A DNA stretch of 64,000 nt from NCBI RefSeq assembly GCF_000379825.1, contig NZ_KB903819.1, positions 58,250-122,249 on the forward strand. Direction: 5' to 3'. Under the pieces are notes generated by a model. The model was not told the origin of the DNA, did not search any database, and saw only the letters and a program-made list of their open reading frames with translations. This document shows positions 24,577 to 33,317 of this stretch, one piece after another (the first letter of the stretch is position 1; every line of letters begins with the position of its first letter). A program made the position numbers and the translations under genes. This stretch comes from Longispora albida DSM 44784. Its GTDB lineage: Bacteria > Actinomycetota > Actinomycetes > Mycobacteriales > Micromonosporaceae.

Positions 24577-26757
24577 TTACGGGAGCTCGGCGAGCTTGAG
24601 GGCGTTGAGGACGATCTGCCGTACCGCCGGGTCCTGGGGGATCGCTCCGGCGAAGGTGACCGAGCCGACGCCGAACGTCCAGCCTCCGCCCGGCCTGCGG
24701 GTGAACACCATCTCGGCGCCGTGCGTCCTGTGGTTCTCCCCCGCCGCGATGACCTCGGTCTCCAGCGCGTCGCCCCGCGTGCCCATCCGGCGGTCGGTCT
24801 CGACGCCGGCCGCCGGCCCGAGCCCGCCCGTCGCGCCGAAGGTCTGCCCCGGCTTGAGCCCGGTACCGGCCAGGAGCGGGTGGTCGCGGAGCACGCGGTA
24901 GGGGCCGGCCGTGTTGTATGCCTCCACGGCGTAACCGATGCCGAGGATCTCACTCTCCGGCTGGTCGTGCCAGCGGTTGACCCAGCGGTCGCCCCAGGGG
25001 TCGCGGAAACGCACTGCTGTGCCGTCGGGGGTCGGCTCGACGCGTTCGTAGAGCCCGTTGCCGCCCAGGTACAGCAGCCGGCCGCCCCGGTCGAGGAAGG
25101 CTGCGAGGTGCCTGCGCATCTCGGCCGAGAAGTACTCGGGGTGCGCGCCGGTGACCAGCGTCCTGTACTCCGGCAGCCACCGCCCGCCCTCGCGGTGCAG
25201 GTCTCCGTCGTCGTAGCAGTCGAAGGCGTGGCCGGCGCCGGCCATCAGGTTCGTGATCGTGATGTCGGTGGTGACCACGTGCTCGGGCGGGGCGTTCGTG
25301 CCGAGGTCCGTCCACGGGTTCGGGCGCTGGAGCGAGAACACGCGGCGGCGCCCGCCGTACCCGGGGCCGTACTGGTTCGCGCCGTCCCAGGTGTTGTAGG
25401 CGAGGCTGGTGTAGGTGGACACCAGGAAGGCCGTCTTCGCCTTCGGTTTCGGCGGGCGCACCGAGAAGGCGACGTCCACTGTGGTGCCGTCCTCGGCGCG
25501 TACCTCGGCGCAGTAGAGGCCGCTCGGCCAGTTCGGCGGGATGGTCACCTCCTGCGCGTGGGGCCAGCCGCAGCCGCGGGCCCGGTACCGGTGCGGGAGG
25601 GGGTGGACCTTGCCCTTGAACGGGACCGGGCCGTACGTGACGGGCTGGGTCTTCCCGCCGGGCGACAGGTGCCGGATGGAGATGGTGCCGTTCATCGCGG
25701 TGGACACGGCGATGCCGAGGCGTTCGCCGCTGGTGACCGACGGCGGCCACACGTAGGCCTCCATGCGGGCGGCCTGGTGGACGACGAGTCCGGAGGCGAC
25801 CCGTTTGCCGCTGTCCTTGCTCCACGTGCCGGCGCCGCCGGTCGCGGCGGCCGACCAGTCCCGGAGGCGGCGCCAGTGCAGGTGGTCGGCCGGGTTCGGG
25901 TCGGGGCGGGCGTCGATGGGCATGGTGTAGAAGACGCCGTCCCCGGCGGCCATCACCTTCCAGAGGTCGTCGAAGCCCTTCCGGCCGAACTTCGCGGGCT
26001 TCCCGCCGTTCGCCCAGGACCCGGGGCCGGAGCTGCCGTCGCCCGCCAGGTACTTGCGGCCGGTCAGGTGGCCGTCGGCAATGGTGTAGACCACGCCTTC
26101 GCGGTCGGCCATGAGCCACTTGCCGGGCAGGTCCTGCGCGATGACCGCTCCGGAGTTCGGCGCCCACGCGCCGGGGCCGGCCGAGCCGTCGCGGGCCAGG
26201 TACTTGTGCCAGTACAGCTTGGTGTCCCAGCACCGGGCGTACAGCACACCGTCGCCGCCGCAGGCCAGCGCGCTCGTACCGGCGAGGTTGCGGATCGCCC
26301 GGCCGCTGCCGCGCGCCCAGCTGCCTTCGCCGGTCTCCGCGTTGGACAGGTCCCAGCGGTGCCAGCACAGGGTGCCGTCACGCCGGAGGCCGTAGATGTG
26401 GCCGAAGCTGTCGCCGGCGATCGAGACGTACTGGTGCCAGCCCTCCCCGATGACGCGGCCGTCGCCGCTGTTGGCCCAGGCCACGCCGCCGGTCCGCCAG
26501 TCGAGGTGCCGGAGCCAGACCAGAGCGCCGTCCGCGCGTACGCCGTAGATGACGCCGTCGGTGCCGGACGTGAGCTGGAGGTAGCGCAGCTCGTCTCCGC
26601 CCGTGAGTGGTGTGGCGGCCGGCCGCCACACGGCCTTGTCCGGTGCCTCGCGCTGCCGGATGATCGCGCGCCTGGCCGTCACCGCGGCCACCCCGGCCAC
26701 AGCACCTGTAGCGCCGGCCCGCAGCAGCAGGTTCCGGCGGCTGACCTGGTCCTCCAT
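24577..26757 (-). CDS. Tat-exported tachylectin-like propeller fused to DMFase-beta-like domain
   Basis: 726 residues from ATG 26757 (GGGAAAG upstream). The N-terminus is a Tat signal (SRRNLLLRAG, residues 6-15). Residues about 50-300 contain five or so tachylectin-2-like blades (GVIYGVRADGALVWLRHLDW; GHIYGLRRDGTLCWHRWDL; GVLYARCWDTKLYWHKYL), a sugar-binding propeller. Residues about 320-726 match the C-terminal domain of the N,N-dimethylformamidase beta subunit family (LVSTYTSLAYNTWDGANQYGPGYGGRRRVFSLQRP; VVTTDITITNL; GAHPEYFSAEMRRHLAAFLDRGGRLLYLGGNGLYER). Such proteins occur widely in actinobacteria outside DMF degradation and their substrates are unknown. Probably an extracellular glycan-bound amidase-like protein; no operon partner. 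Confidence 0.82.
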   Translation of the reverse strand: MEDQVSRRNLLLRAGATGAVAGVAAVTARRAIIRQREAPDKAVWRPAATPLTGGDELRYLQLTSGTDGVIYGVRADGALVWLRHLDWRTGGVAWANSGDGRVIGEGWHQYVSIAGDSFGHIYGLRRDGTLCWHRWDLSNAETGEGSWARGSGRAIRNLAGTSALACGGDGVLYARCWDTKLYWHKYLARDGSAGPGAWAPNSGAVIAQDLPGKWLMADREGVVYTIADGHLTGRKYLAGDGSSGPGSWANGGKPAKFGRKGFDDLWKVMAAGDGVFYTMPIDARPDPNPADHLHWRRLRDWSAAATGGAGTWSKDSGKRVASGLVVHQAARMEAYVWPPSVTSGERLGIAVSTAMNGTISIRHLSPGGKTQPVTYGPVPFKGKVHPLPHRYRARGCGWPHAQEVTIPPNWPSGLYCAEVRAEDGTTVDVAFSVRPPKPKAKTAFLVSTYTSLAYNTWDGANQYGPGYGGRRRVFSLQRPNPWTDLGTNAPPEHVVTTDITITNLMAGAGHAFDCYDDGDLHREGGRWLPEYRTLVTGAHPEYFSAEMRRHLAAFLDRGGRLLYLGGNGLYERVEPTPDGTAVRFRDPWGDRWVNRWHDQPESEILGIGYAVEAYNTAGPYRVLRDHPLLAGTGLKPGQTFGATGGLGPAAGVETDRRMGTRGDALETEVIAAGENHRTHGAEMVFTRRPGGGWTFGVGSVTFAGAIPQDPAVRQIVLNALKLAELP

Positions 26758-26879
26758 GCTTTCCCTTACCCCGTGTGCAGTACAGCCCGCCTTCCGGCGG
26801 ACTGAAAGGATCACACAGGAGACGCTCAACGGGCCTTCCGGAGTTGCCGGCCGTGAGCTGGGGTACAGCTGAACGATTT

Positions 26880-26957
26880 TTGCCCCGAAAAGGGGGCAAG
26901 GCAGGCGGGGAAACGTGCCCGGCGAGCCAGCTACGTCCCGATTGTAAGGAAAAGGTA
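26880..26957 (+). ncRNA. Candidate structured leader upstream of the mini-ORF
   Basis: This part of the 305-base gap between 26757 and 27063 is G-rich and foldable. TTGCCCC-GAAAAG-GGGGCAA (26880-26899) is a perfect 7-bp hairpin, and GGGCA (26894-26898) can alternatively pair with TGCCC (26916-26920), giving two exclusive structures. It ends in the Shine-Dalgarno AAGGAAAAGG before ATG 26958. It matches no riboswitch class I know. Confidence 0.35.
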
Positions 26958-26999
26958 ATGCCCATCCCTCAAACCAAGATCAATATCACGCTTCCGTAA
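26958..26999 (+). CDS. Possible 13-residue mini-ORF with strong ribosome-binding site
   Basis: Encodes MPIPQTKINITLP and stops at TAA. The ATG is preceded by TAAGGAAAAGGTA, one of the best Shine-Dalgarno sequences in the window, and the ORF is followed 9 bases later by a hairpin terminator (27009-27038), so a complete transcription unit could exist. Its base composition is far more AT-rich than its neighbours. It might be a leader peptide, a secreted signal or a chance ORF. No homologue is recognised. Confidence 0.4.
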   Translation: MPIPQTKINITLP

Positions 27000-27008
27000 C
27001 TACTGGAT

Positions 27009-27038
27009 GTGCCGGCCCTGGCTGCCCAGGACCGGCAC
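27009..27038. terminator. Bidirectional hairpin terminator
   Basis: GTGCCGGCCCTGG (27009-27021) pairs with CCAGGACCGGCAC (27026-27038), one G-U-type mismatch, 4-base loop. It can end both the mini-ORF transcript (plus) and the adhesin transcript (minus, stop at 27063). Confidence 0.8.
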
Positions 27039-27062
27039 TCTCAGCCGCTGGCTGTCAGGCCG

Positions 27063-30000
27063 TCAGGCTTTCCTGCGGCGGGCGAGTGCCCGGAGCATCG
27101 CCCCGCCGGCCAGCAGGAACAGCCCGATCAGCGTCAGCCCGTGCACAGGACCGCTGACCCCGGTCACCGGCAGCGGCTTGCGGGCGTTGGACGCGAGCAC
27201 CATCAGCTCGTCGTCCATCCGGACGGCGTACGGCCCGCCCACCGTCGCAGGTGGCAGCTCGAAGCCTGCTGGCGCGTGGAGCTCCTGGAGGTAGTACACG
27301 CCTCCGGCCAGGCCCGTGAAGTCGCACAGGCCCGCACCGGTCGTCGTGCACGGCGCTCCGGCCACGGTGTCGCCGCCGAGCTGGAGGCCCGGCGTGCCGT
27401 TGCTCTCCCGCCACAGCTGGAACACCGCGCCCGCCAGCGGCGAGCCGTCGCCCGCGCTGGTCTTCCACAGCTTGATCCGGTTCGGCTTCGGCTGGTTGAC
27501 TGCTGTCACGGCCACCGTCTGGTTCACGTGCCTGGTGGTCACGACCAGCGGACCGGACACGACCGGGTCGGGCAGGTAGTACCCGCTGGGTGCCGCCGTC
27601 TCCTGCCAGTAGTACGTGCCGGCCCGGACGGGGCTGGTGCACAGGCCAGCGTCCGAAGTGGTGCACGGCTCCCCCACCCTGGTGTCGGAGGCCGGCTGGA
27701 GTCCGGGCGTGCCGTCGCTGTCCAGCCACAGCTGGAACACGGCACCCGGCAGCGGCTTGCCGTCCGGGTCCTGCTTGAGAACCTGGACCGGCCCGTACGC
27801 CACCTCGTTCACGGCGGTCGCGGCCACACCCTGCGTCCGGTTGGCCATCGTGAGGACGAGCGGGCCGATGACCGGCGGGCCGGGCGGCAGGTAACCGGCG
27901 GGGGCCTGGGTTTCCTGCCAGTAGTACGTCCCCAGTGGAACGACTGCCTTGCAGACACCGTCGGCCGTGGTGGTGCACGTGGCACCGGTCTTCGTGTCGG
28001 AGTCCGTTTGCAGGCCGGCGGTGCCGTTCGTGTCCTGCCAGAGCTGGAACACCGCTCCCGCGAGCGGCTTACCTTCCTTGTCCTGCTTGAGGATCTTCAC
28101 CTCGCCGGTGGCCAGGATGTTCTGGGCGTTCGCCGACACGCCCGCCGTCCGGTTCGCCATCGTCAGGGTGAGCGGGCCGAAGACCGCCGGGGCGGGCAGG
28201 AGATAACCCGCGGGAGCCTGGGTCTCCTCCCAGAAGTACGTCCCCAGTGGAACGACTGCCTTGCAGACACCGTCGGCCGTGGTGGTGCACGTGGCACCGG
28301 TCTTCGTGTCGGAGTCCGTTTGCAGGCCGGCGGTGCCGTTCGTGTCCTGCCAGAGCTGGAACACGGCCCCGGCGAGCGGCTTGCCAGCCTGGTCCTGCTT
28401 GACGACGCGTACCTCGCCGGTGGCCAGCACGTTGGTCGCGGTGACCGTCACGCCCTGGGTGCGGTTCGCCATCGTGAGCGTGAGGGGGCCGGCGACCGGC
28501 GGGTCCGGAAGCAGGTACGCGGCAGGGGCCTGGGTCTCCTCCCAGTAGTACGTGCCCAGCGGGACCGTCGCCTCGCAGGTGCCGGCGGCCGGGGTCGTGC
28601 AGGGTCCGCCGATCGCGGTGTCCGTGGCCTGCTGAAGCCCTGCCGTGCCGTTCGTGTCCCGCCAGAGCTGGAACACCGCCCCGGCGAGCGGGTTACCGGC
28701 CGGGTCCTGCTTGACGACGGAGACCTTGCCCGTGGCCAGCTCGTTCGCGGCGCTGGCCGACACGCCCTGCGTCCGGTTGTCCATCGTCAGGTTCAGCGGG
28801 CCGAAGACCGCCGGGTCCGGGAGCAGGTAACCGGCCGGGGCCTGGGTCTCCTGCCAGAAGTACGTGCCGAGCGGGACGACGACCTTGCACACGCCGGGGG
28901 CATCTGTCGTGCACGGTGGCCCGGTCGCCGTGTCGGTGGCGGTGTGCAGGCCGTCAGTGCCGTCGGTGTCCCGCCAGAGCTGGAACACCGCCCCGGCGAG
29001 CGGCTTGCCGGCGGTGTCCTGCTTGACGATCTTCACTTCGCCCTCGGCGAGCTGGTTCGTGGCCACTGTGGACACGCCGGCGGCGCGGTTCGCCATCGTG
29101 AGGACCAGGGGGCCGAAGATCGCCGGGTCAGGCAGCAGGTAACCGGCCGGAGCCTGGGTCTCCTGCCAGTAGTACATGCCGAGCGGGACAGTCGCCTTGC
29201 AGATCCCGTCGGTACCGGTCGTGCACGTGCCGCCGGCCTTCGTGTCGGAGTCCGTTTGCAGGCCCGCCGTGCCGTTCGTCTCCCGCCAGAGCTGGAACAC
29301 TGCCCCCGCGAGTACCTTCCCGGCCTTGTCCTGCTTCGTGACCTTGACCTCGCCGGTCGCCAGCTCGTTCTGCGCGGGTACGGTCACGCCGGCCACACGG
29401 TTGGCCATCGTCAGGACGAGGGGGCCGAAGATCGCCGGGTCAGGCAGCAGGTAACCGTCGGGAGCCTGGGTCTCCTGCCAGTAGTACGTGCCGAGCGGGA
29501 CAGTCGCCTTGCAGATCCCGTCGGTACCGGTCGTGCAGGTCCCGCCGGTCACCGTGTCCGGTGTGGCGCCGCTGGCCTGGAGCCCGGGTACGCCGTTGGA
29601 CTCCTTCCAGAGCTGGAACACCGCCCCGGCCAGTGCCTTGCCAGCGTTGTCCTGCTTGGCGACCCGGACCTCGCCTGTCGCGAGGGTGTTCGTCGCTGGT
29701 ACGGACACGCCCTGCGCGTAGTTCGCCATCGTCAGCGCCAGCGGGCCGAACACCGCTGGGCTGGGCAGCAGGTAACCGTCGGGGGCCTGGGTCTCCTCCC
29801 AGAAGTAGGTACCCAGCGGGACCATGGCCTTGCAGATCCCGTCGGCGGCTGTGGTGCACGTGCCGCCGGCCTTCGTGTCGGAACCCGTTTGCAGGCCAGC
29901 GGTGCCGTTGGTGTCCTTCCAGAGCTGGAACACCGCTCCGGCCAGGGCGTTGCCTGCCGTGTCCTGCTTGACGACCTTCACCTCGCCGTCCGGCTGGTTG

Positions 30001-32168
30001 TAGCCGAAGTCGTAGGTGTGGTTGTCCTGACCGGGCCCGCCCGTCGTGATCGCGTGCTCGGGATAGGTTCCGCCAGCCGGCACGGTGCCGTCGCTGTCGA
30101 CGAAGTCGTTGGTCCCGGCGTTGGCCTGCGTGACCGTCCACTGGTAGAGCGGGCCGCCTGCGGCGTAGTCGGCCGGGTTGTCAATCCTGATCGTGTACCG
30201 GGTGTCCGGCTGAAGCCCGCCCGTCACGTTCGAGTTGTCGAAGTAGTACTCGCCGCGCGCGGTGGTCAGCATGGTCCCGGCCACGGCACCCGCCGCGTTG
30301 TAGAGCCGCACGGTCGCGCCGGGTACCGGGGCCTCACCCGGGTCCTGGATGCCGTCCTTGTCGACGTCGTACCAGACCCGGTTGCCGATCTGGAGCGGCG
30401 CGAGGTCGCACAGCACCTCGATGTCGGCCATGCCGCCGCCCTTGCCGAACGCCGTCGTCAGCCGGTTCCCGTGGGTCGAGTTGAACGGGGTCGGCGAGCC
30501 GTCACGGTTCACGAACGCCGTCCCGCCGGTGAAGACGGCTCCGGTGGGGTCGATGGCGGATGTCGCGATCGTCGTCTCCACTTTGGACAGCGCCGTGCCC
30601 GCGTACATGCCGTTGCGGTGCTCGGGGTACGTGTCGGTGAAGTAGTACTCCGCGCCACGGACCGTCTTGCCGCAGCCCAGGTTCTCGGCGAGGACGAACA
30701 TGCCGCCGGCGCCGAGGCAGGCCCGGCTCACCGTGCCACCGGCCGCCGACGTGTACATGCCGAGGTTGGCGGGCGTGCCGCGCTCGCTGTAGCCGACCTG
30801 GTCGGCGAGCCGGTCCCGCATGCTGATGATCAGGTTGCCGTCGGTGTCCACGATGATGTCTGCGAGCATCGGCTCCGGGTTGGAGTAGAAGCCGCCGGTG
30901 CAGCTTATGCCGTCCTGGGTGGTGGCCACGTAGTCCTGCCACGGGTACCAGCCCTCGCCCTCGCAGGCGGCCGAGTCGAAGGTCTTCGCGCGGGTGTAGT
31001 CGAGCGGCTGGTCCAGGATGACGGGGCCGAAGGTGCCGGCCACCGGGTCGAAGGTCCTGACGATCGCACGCAGGTCGGCCCGTTTCAGCGTGGACTGGCC
31101 GGAGCAGACGCCGCCGGCGTAGACGACGCCGTCCTGGAAGCCGAGCCCGTACGGCCGCCAGTCGCCGTCGGCCGGGCAGGGCGTGTCCGGGCCGGGGATC
31201 GGGTACGTGGCCTTCGGGCTGGCGGCCGCGGGCTGGGTCGCGTCGTAGCGGTAGAGGGTGCGGTTGGCGAGGTTCACGACGTACAGGTCCTTGCCGTCCT
31301 CGGAGACCTCCACGTCGCCCAGGGACTCCTTGCCGACGTACGGCATGAAGCTCATGTCGGTGAGCGCCGCGAAGTTGTGGCTGGCGGTGCCCGTGTCGGG
31401 GACGGTGGTGAACAGTGCCGGGGCGCTGAACGATGGCGTCGCTCCCGGCGTGTACCGGCTCAGGTAGATCGCGCCCCGCCCGCCCGGCCCGTAGTTCGCG
31501 TTCCGGTGCGCCGTCGCGCCGCTGAAGATCCACCGCCGCTGCTTGCTGTACCCGATGCCGTAGACCGAGCCCGTGGTGGCGTCCGTGCCGAAGTTGGTCG
31601 TCTCGTCGTCCGTGCCCCGCGCGTCGTACGGGAAGGCCACCAGGGTCCGGGACGTGTCGGCCTCGGCTGAGTTGCGGATGCAGGCCGTGGCCAGCAGCGC
31701 GTTCTTCTGGCAGTAGTCGCCCGGGTTCCACAGTGCCGTCGTGTAGGAGACGTTCCTGCCGCCGGACAGGTCCACGAACTCCTCCGTGGAGCTGAGCCTG
31801 TTCGGCGCCTGGGCCAGGCCCTCGCGCGCGGCGAAGGCGGAGTACAGGACGCCCGGCTTGGGGTTGATGACCTGCACGCGGTACTTGCCGCCGGTCAGGG
31901 TCGCGCCCGGGGACAGCGTGACCGTGCCGCCGGAGGCCGTGACCCCGCTGACGGTGCTGCCGGCGTCGTCGGTCAGGTTGACCGTCACCCCGGGCATGCC
32001 CGGTTCGAGCGCGGCACCGTCCCAGGAGCCGTTCGCGTTGACCTCCCGCACGACCCGCACCGTCACCGTGCCGTCACCAGGGGCAGCCCGCGCCGCCGTA
32101 GCCTGCACACCAGGCGCCGCGACGACCACAATGGCCAGTCCAGCTCTCAGCCACGCCTGGATGTTCAT
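27063..32168 (-). CDS. Giant sortase-anchored adhesin with nine SpaA-type repeats (LPVTG)
   Basis: 1701 residues from ATG 32168 (AAGGGG seven bases upstream). Sec signal to about residue 31. An N-terminal module of about 550 residues contains propeller-like segments, then an SdrD_B-type domain (IGNRVWYDVDKDGIQDPGEAPVPGATVRLY). Nine tandem SpaA/Cna-B-type repeats of about 104 residues follow, each opening (E/K)VxVxKQDxAGxPLAGAVFQLW, with Lys, the Glu of YxWxETQAP, and a terminal Asn suiting intramolecular isopeptide bonds. Every repeat also has a Cys pair eight residues apart (CTTxxxGxC). The C-terminus is LPVTG (1666-1670), a hydrophobic helix and RRRKA, a sortase substrate. It would be a cell-wall stalk or adhesin. 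No sortase gene lies in the window. Confidence 0.9.
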   Translation of the reverse strand: MNIQAWLRAGLAIVVVAAPGVQATAARAAPGDGTVTVRVVREVNANGSWDGAALEPGMPGVTVNLTDDAGSTVSGVTASGGTVTLSPGATLTGGKYRVQVINPKPGVLYSAFAAREGLAQAPNRLSSTEEFVDLSGGRNVSYTTALWNPGDYCQKNALLATACIRNSAEADTSRTLVAFPYDARGTDDETTNFGTDATTGSVYGIGYSKQRRWIFSGATAHRNANYGPGGRGAIYLSRYTPGATPSFSAPALFTTVPDTGTASHNFAALTDMSFMPYVGKESLGDVEVSEDGKDLYVVNLANRTLYRYDATQPAAASPKATYPIPGPDTPCPADGDWRPYGLGFQDGVVYAGGVCSGQSTLKRADLRAIVRTFDPVAGTFGPVILDQPLDYTRAKTFDSAACEGEGWYPWQDYVATTQDGISCTGGFYSNPEPMLADIIVDTDGNLIISMRDRLADQVGYSERGTPANLGMYTSAAGGTVSRACLGAGGMFVLAENLGCGKTVRGAEYYFTDTYPEHRNGMYAGTALSKVETTIATSAIDPTGAVFTGGTAFVNRDGSPTPFNSTHGNRLTTAFGKGGGMADIEVLCDLAPLQIGNRVWYDVDKDGIQDPGEAPVPGATVRLYNAAGAVAGTMLTTARGEYYFDNSNVTGGLQPDTRYTIRIDNPADYAAGGPLYQWTVTQANAGTNDFVDSDGTVPAGGTYPEHAITTGGPGQDNHTYDFGYNQPDGEVKVVKQDTAGNALAGAVFQLWKDTNGTAGLQTGSDTKAGGTCTTAADGICKAMVPLGTYFWEETQAPDGYLLPSPAVFGPLALTMANYAQGVSVPATNTLATGEVRVAKQDNAGKALAGAVFQLWKESNGVPGLQASGATPDTVTGGTCTTGTDGICKATVPLGTYYWQETQAPDGYLLPDPAIFGPLVLTMANRVAGVTVPAQNELATGEVKVTKQDKAGKVLAGAVFQLWRETNGTAGLQTDSDTKAGGTCTTGTDGICKATVPLGMYYWQETQAPAGYLLPDPAIFGPLVLTMANRAAGVSTVATNQLAEGEVKIVKQDTAGKPLAGAVFQLWRDTDGTDGLHTATDTATGPPCTTDAPGVCKVVVPLGTYFWQETQAPAGYLLPDPAVFGPLNLTMDNRTQGVSASAANELATGKVSVVKQDPAGNPLAGAVFQLWRDTNGTAGLQQATDTAIGGPCTTPAAGTCEATVPLGTYYWEETQAPAAYLLPDPPVAGPLTLTMANRTQGVTVTATNVLATGEVRVVKQDQAGKPLAGAVFQLWQDTNGTAGLQTDSDTKTGATCTTTADGVCKAVVPLGTYFWEETQAPAGYLLPAPAVFGPLTLTMANRTAGVSANAQNILATGEVKILKQDKEGKPLAGAVFQLWQDTNGTAGLQTDSDTKTGATCTTTADGVCKAVVPLGTYYWQETQAPAGYLPPGPPVIGPLVLTMANRTQGVAATAVNEVAYGPVQVLKQDPDGKPLPGAVFQLWLDSDGTPGLQPASDTRVGEPCTTSDAGLCTSPVRAGTYYWQETAAPSGYYLPDPVVSGPLVVTTRHVNQTVAVTAVNQPKPNRIKLWKTSAGDGSPLAGAVFQLWRESNGTPGLQLGGDTVAGAPCTTTGAGLCDFTGLAGGVYYLQELHAPAGFELPPATVGGPYAVRMDDELMVLASNARKPLPVTGVSGPVHGLTLIGLFLLAGGAMLRALARRRKA
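27923..28052. repeat. 130-bp identical direct repeat within the adhesin gene, copy 1
   Basis: Identical base by base to 28235-28364, with an offset of 312 bp (104 codons, one SpaA repeat). It encodes parts of the seventh repeat; the second copy is in the sixth. Confidence 0.9.
28235..28364. repeat. 130-bp identical direct repeat within the adhesin gene, copy 2
   Basis: Same sequence as 27923-28052. The loss of silent-site divergence compared with other repeats of the gene points to a recent duplication or gene conversion. Homologous exchange between copies would change adhesin length by one repeat. Confidence 0.9.
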
Positions 32169-32303
32169 CCACATGCCCCTTGATATGTCACGAATCCGAC
32201 ACAAATATCATAAAAATACTCAAAAGCCTTTTCCGGTACCCGGAGAGCTATGGAGTGTCGTGAATCGGGCCCAGCCCCGGCACCCGCTCGCGACACTGGT
32301 GAC

Positions 32304-33314
32304 ATGGCAGGCTGGGTGCTCCACGTGGACCTCGACCAGTTCGTCGCCGCCGTCGAGGTGCTCCGCCGGCCCGAGCTGCGCGGCAGGCCCGTGGTCGTCG
32401 GCGGCGACGGCGATCCTGCGAAACGCGGCGTGGTCAGCACCGCCTCGTACGAGGCCCGCGCCTTCGGCGTCCACTCAGGCATGCCGTTGCGCCTGGCTGC
32501 GCGCAAGTGCCCGCCTGCCGTGTTCCTCCCGGTCGACCGCGACGCGTACGAGGCGGCGTCTGCCCAGGTCATGGCGGTACTCAGGGAGACGGGGGCCGTC
32601 GTGGAGGTGCTCGGCTGGGACGAGGCGTTCGCCGACCCGGGCGAGCGCGACCCGCAGGAACTCGCCCGGCACATCCAGCACGGCGTCAGGGCGGCGACCG
32701 GGCTGGACTGCACGATCGGGATCGGGGAGAACAAGGTCCAGGCGAAGACGGCGACCGGGTACGGCAAGCCGGCCGGGATCTTCACGATCACCAGCGGGAC
32801 GTGGGACGGGCTGCTCGGCGGCGAGCCGGTCCGCGCGCTGTGGGGCGTCGGGCCGAAGACCGCGCGGCGGCTGGCCGGCCTGGGTGTCACCACGGTGGGC
32901 GAGCTGGCCGCCGCAGACCCGGCGATGCTCGCCGCCGAGTTCGGGCCGCAGCAGGGACCGTGGCTGATCCCGCTGGCCAGGGGCCAGGACAGCTCACCGG
33001 TGTCCGGCGAGCCGTACGTGCCCCGGTCGGTCAGCCGCGAGACCACGTTCCAGGAGGACCTGGCCGACTGGTCCCAAGTGGTGGCCGAAGTGGACCGGAT
33101 CGCCCGCGAGCTGGTGATCGAACGGCCGGCGGCGCGGGTGGTGGTGAAGGTGCGCTACGCGCCGTTCACGACCAGCACCCACGGGTACCGCCTGGCCGAA
33201 CCGAGCACCGATCCGCAGGCGCTGGCGGAGGCGGCCCAGGAGGCTCTGGCCCTGTTCGAGGCCCGGAAACCCGTGCGGCTGCTGGGTGTCCGGGCCGAGT
33301 TCGCTGGCGAGTAG
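32304..33314 (+). CDS. dinB: DNA polymerase IV (Y-family translesion polymerase)
   Basis: 336 residues. Catalytic motifs: VLHVDLDQFVAAVEVL at residues 5-20 with the first Asp, STASYEARAFGVHSGMPL, and LGWDEAFADP (about 102-111) with the metal-binding Asp-Glu (SxDE in the canonical form is here GWDE). It has HhH segments LWGVGPKTARRLAGLGVTTVGELAA and a little-finger domain. It copies past lesions with low fidelity. At 336 residues it lacks the C-terminal beta-clamp tail of longer DinB proteins. The ATG follows ACACTGGTGAC. It diverges from the adhesin. Confidence 0.9.
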   Translation: MAGWVLHVDLDQFVAAVEVLRRPELRGRPVVVGGDGDPAKRGVVSTASYEARAFGVHSGMPLRLAARKCPPAVFLPVDRDAYEAASAQVMAVLRETGAVVEVLGWDEAFADPGERDPQELARHIQHGVRAATGLDCTIGIGENKVQAKTATGYGKPAGIFTITSGTWDGLLGGEPVRALWGVGPKTARRLAGLGVTTVGELAAADPAMLAAEFGPQQGPWLIPLARGQDSSPVSGEPYVPRSVSRETTFQEDLADWSQVVAEVDRIARELVIERPAARVVVKVRYAPFTTSTHGYRLAEPSTDPQALAEAAQEALALFEARKPVRLLGVRAEFAGE

Positions 33315-33317
33315 CGG

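Noticed and set aside
23350..26805. Plus-strand open frame of about 1150 codons across two genes and a terminator
   Set aside because: It spans the end of the membrane protein, a terminator and the whole of the DMFase-like gene in antisense; no start or family motif.
26880..26957. Known riboswitch (c-di-GMP, c-di-AMP, ZTP, cobalamin)
   Set aside because: None of the conserved cores of these classes could be matched; listed only as a candidate structured leader.
27009..31670. Long plus-strand open frame of about 1550 codons through the adhesin
   Set aside because: It is antisense to the adhesin, follows its codon periodicity and its product is low-complexity Arg/Gly/Val/His-rich; a shadow of third-position GC bias.
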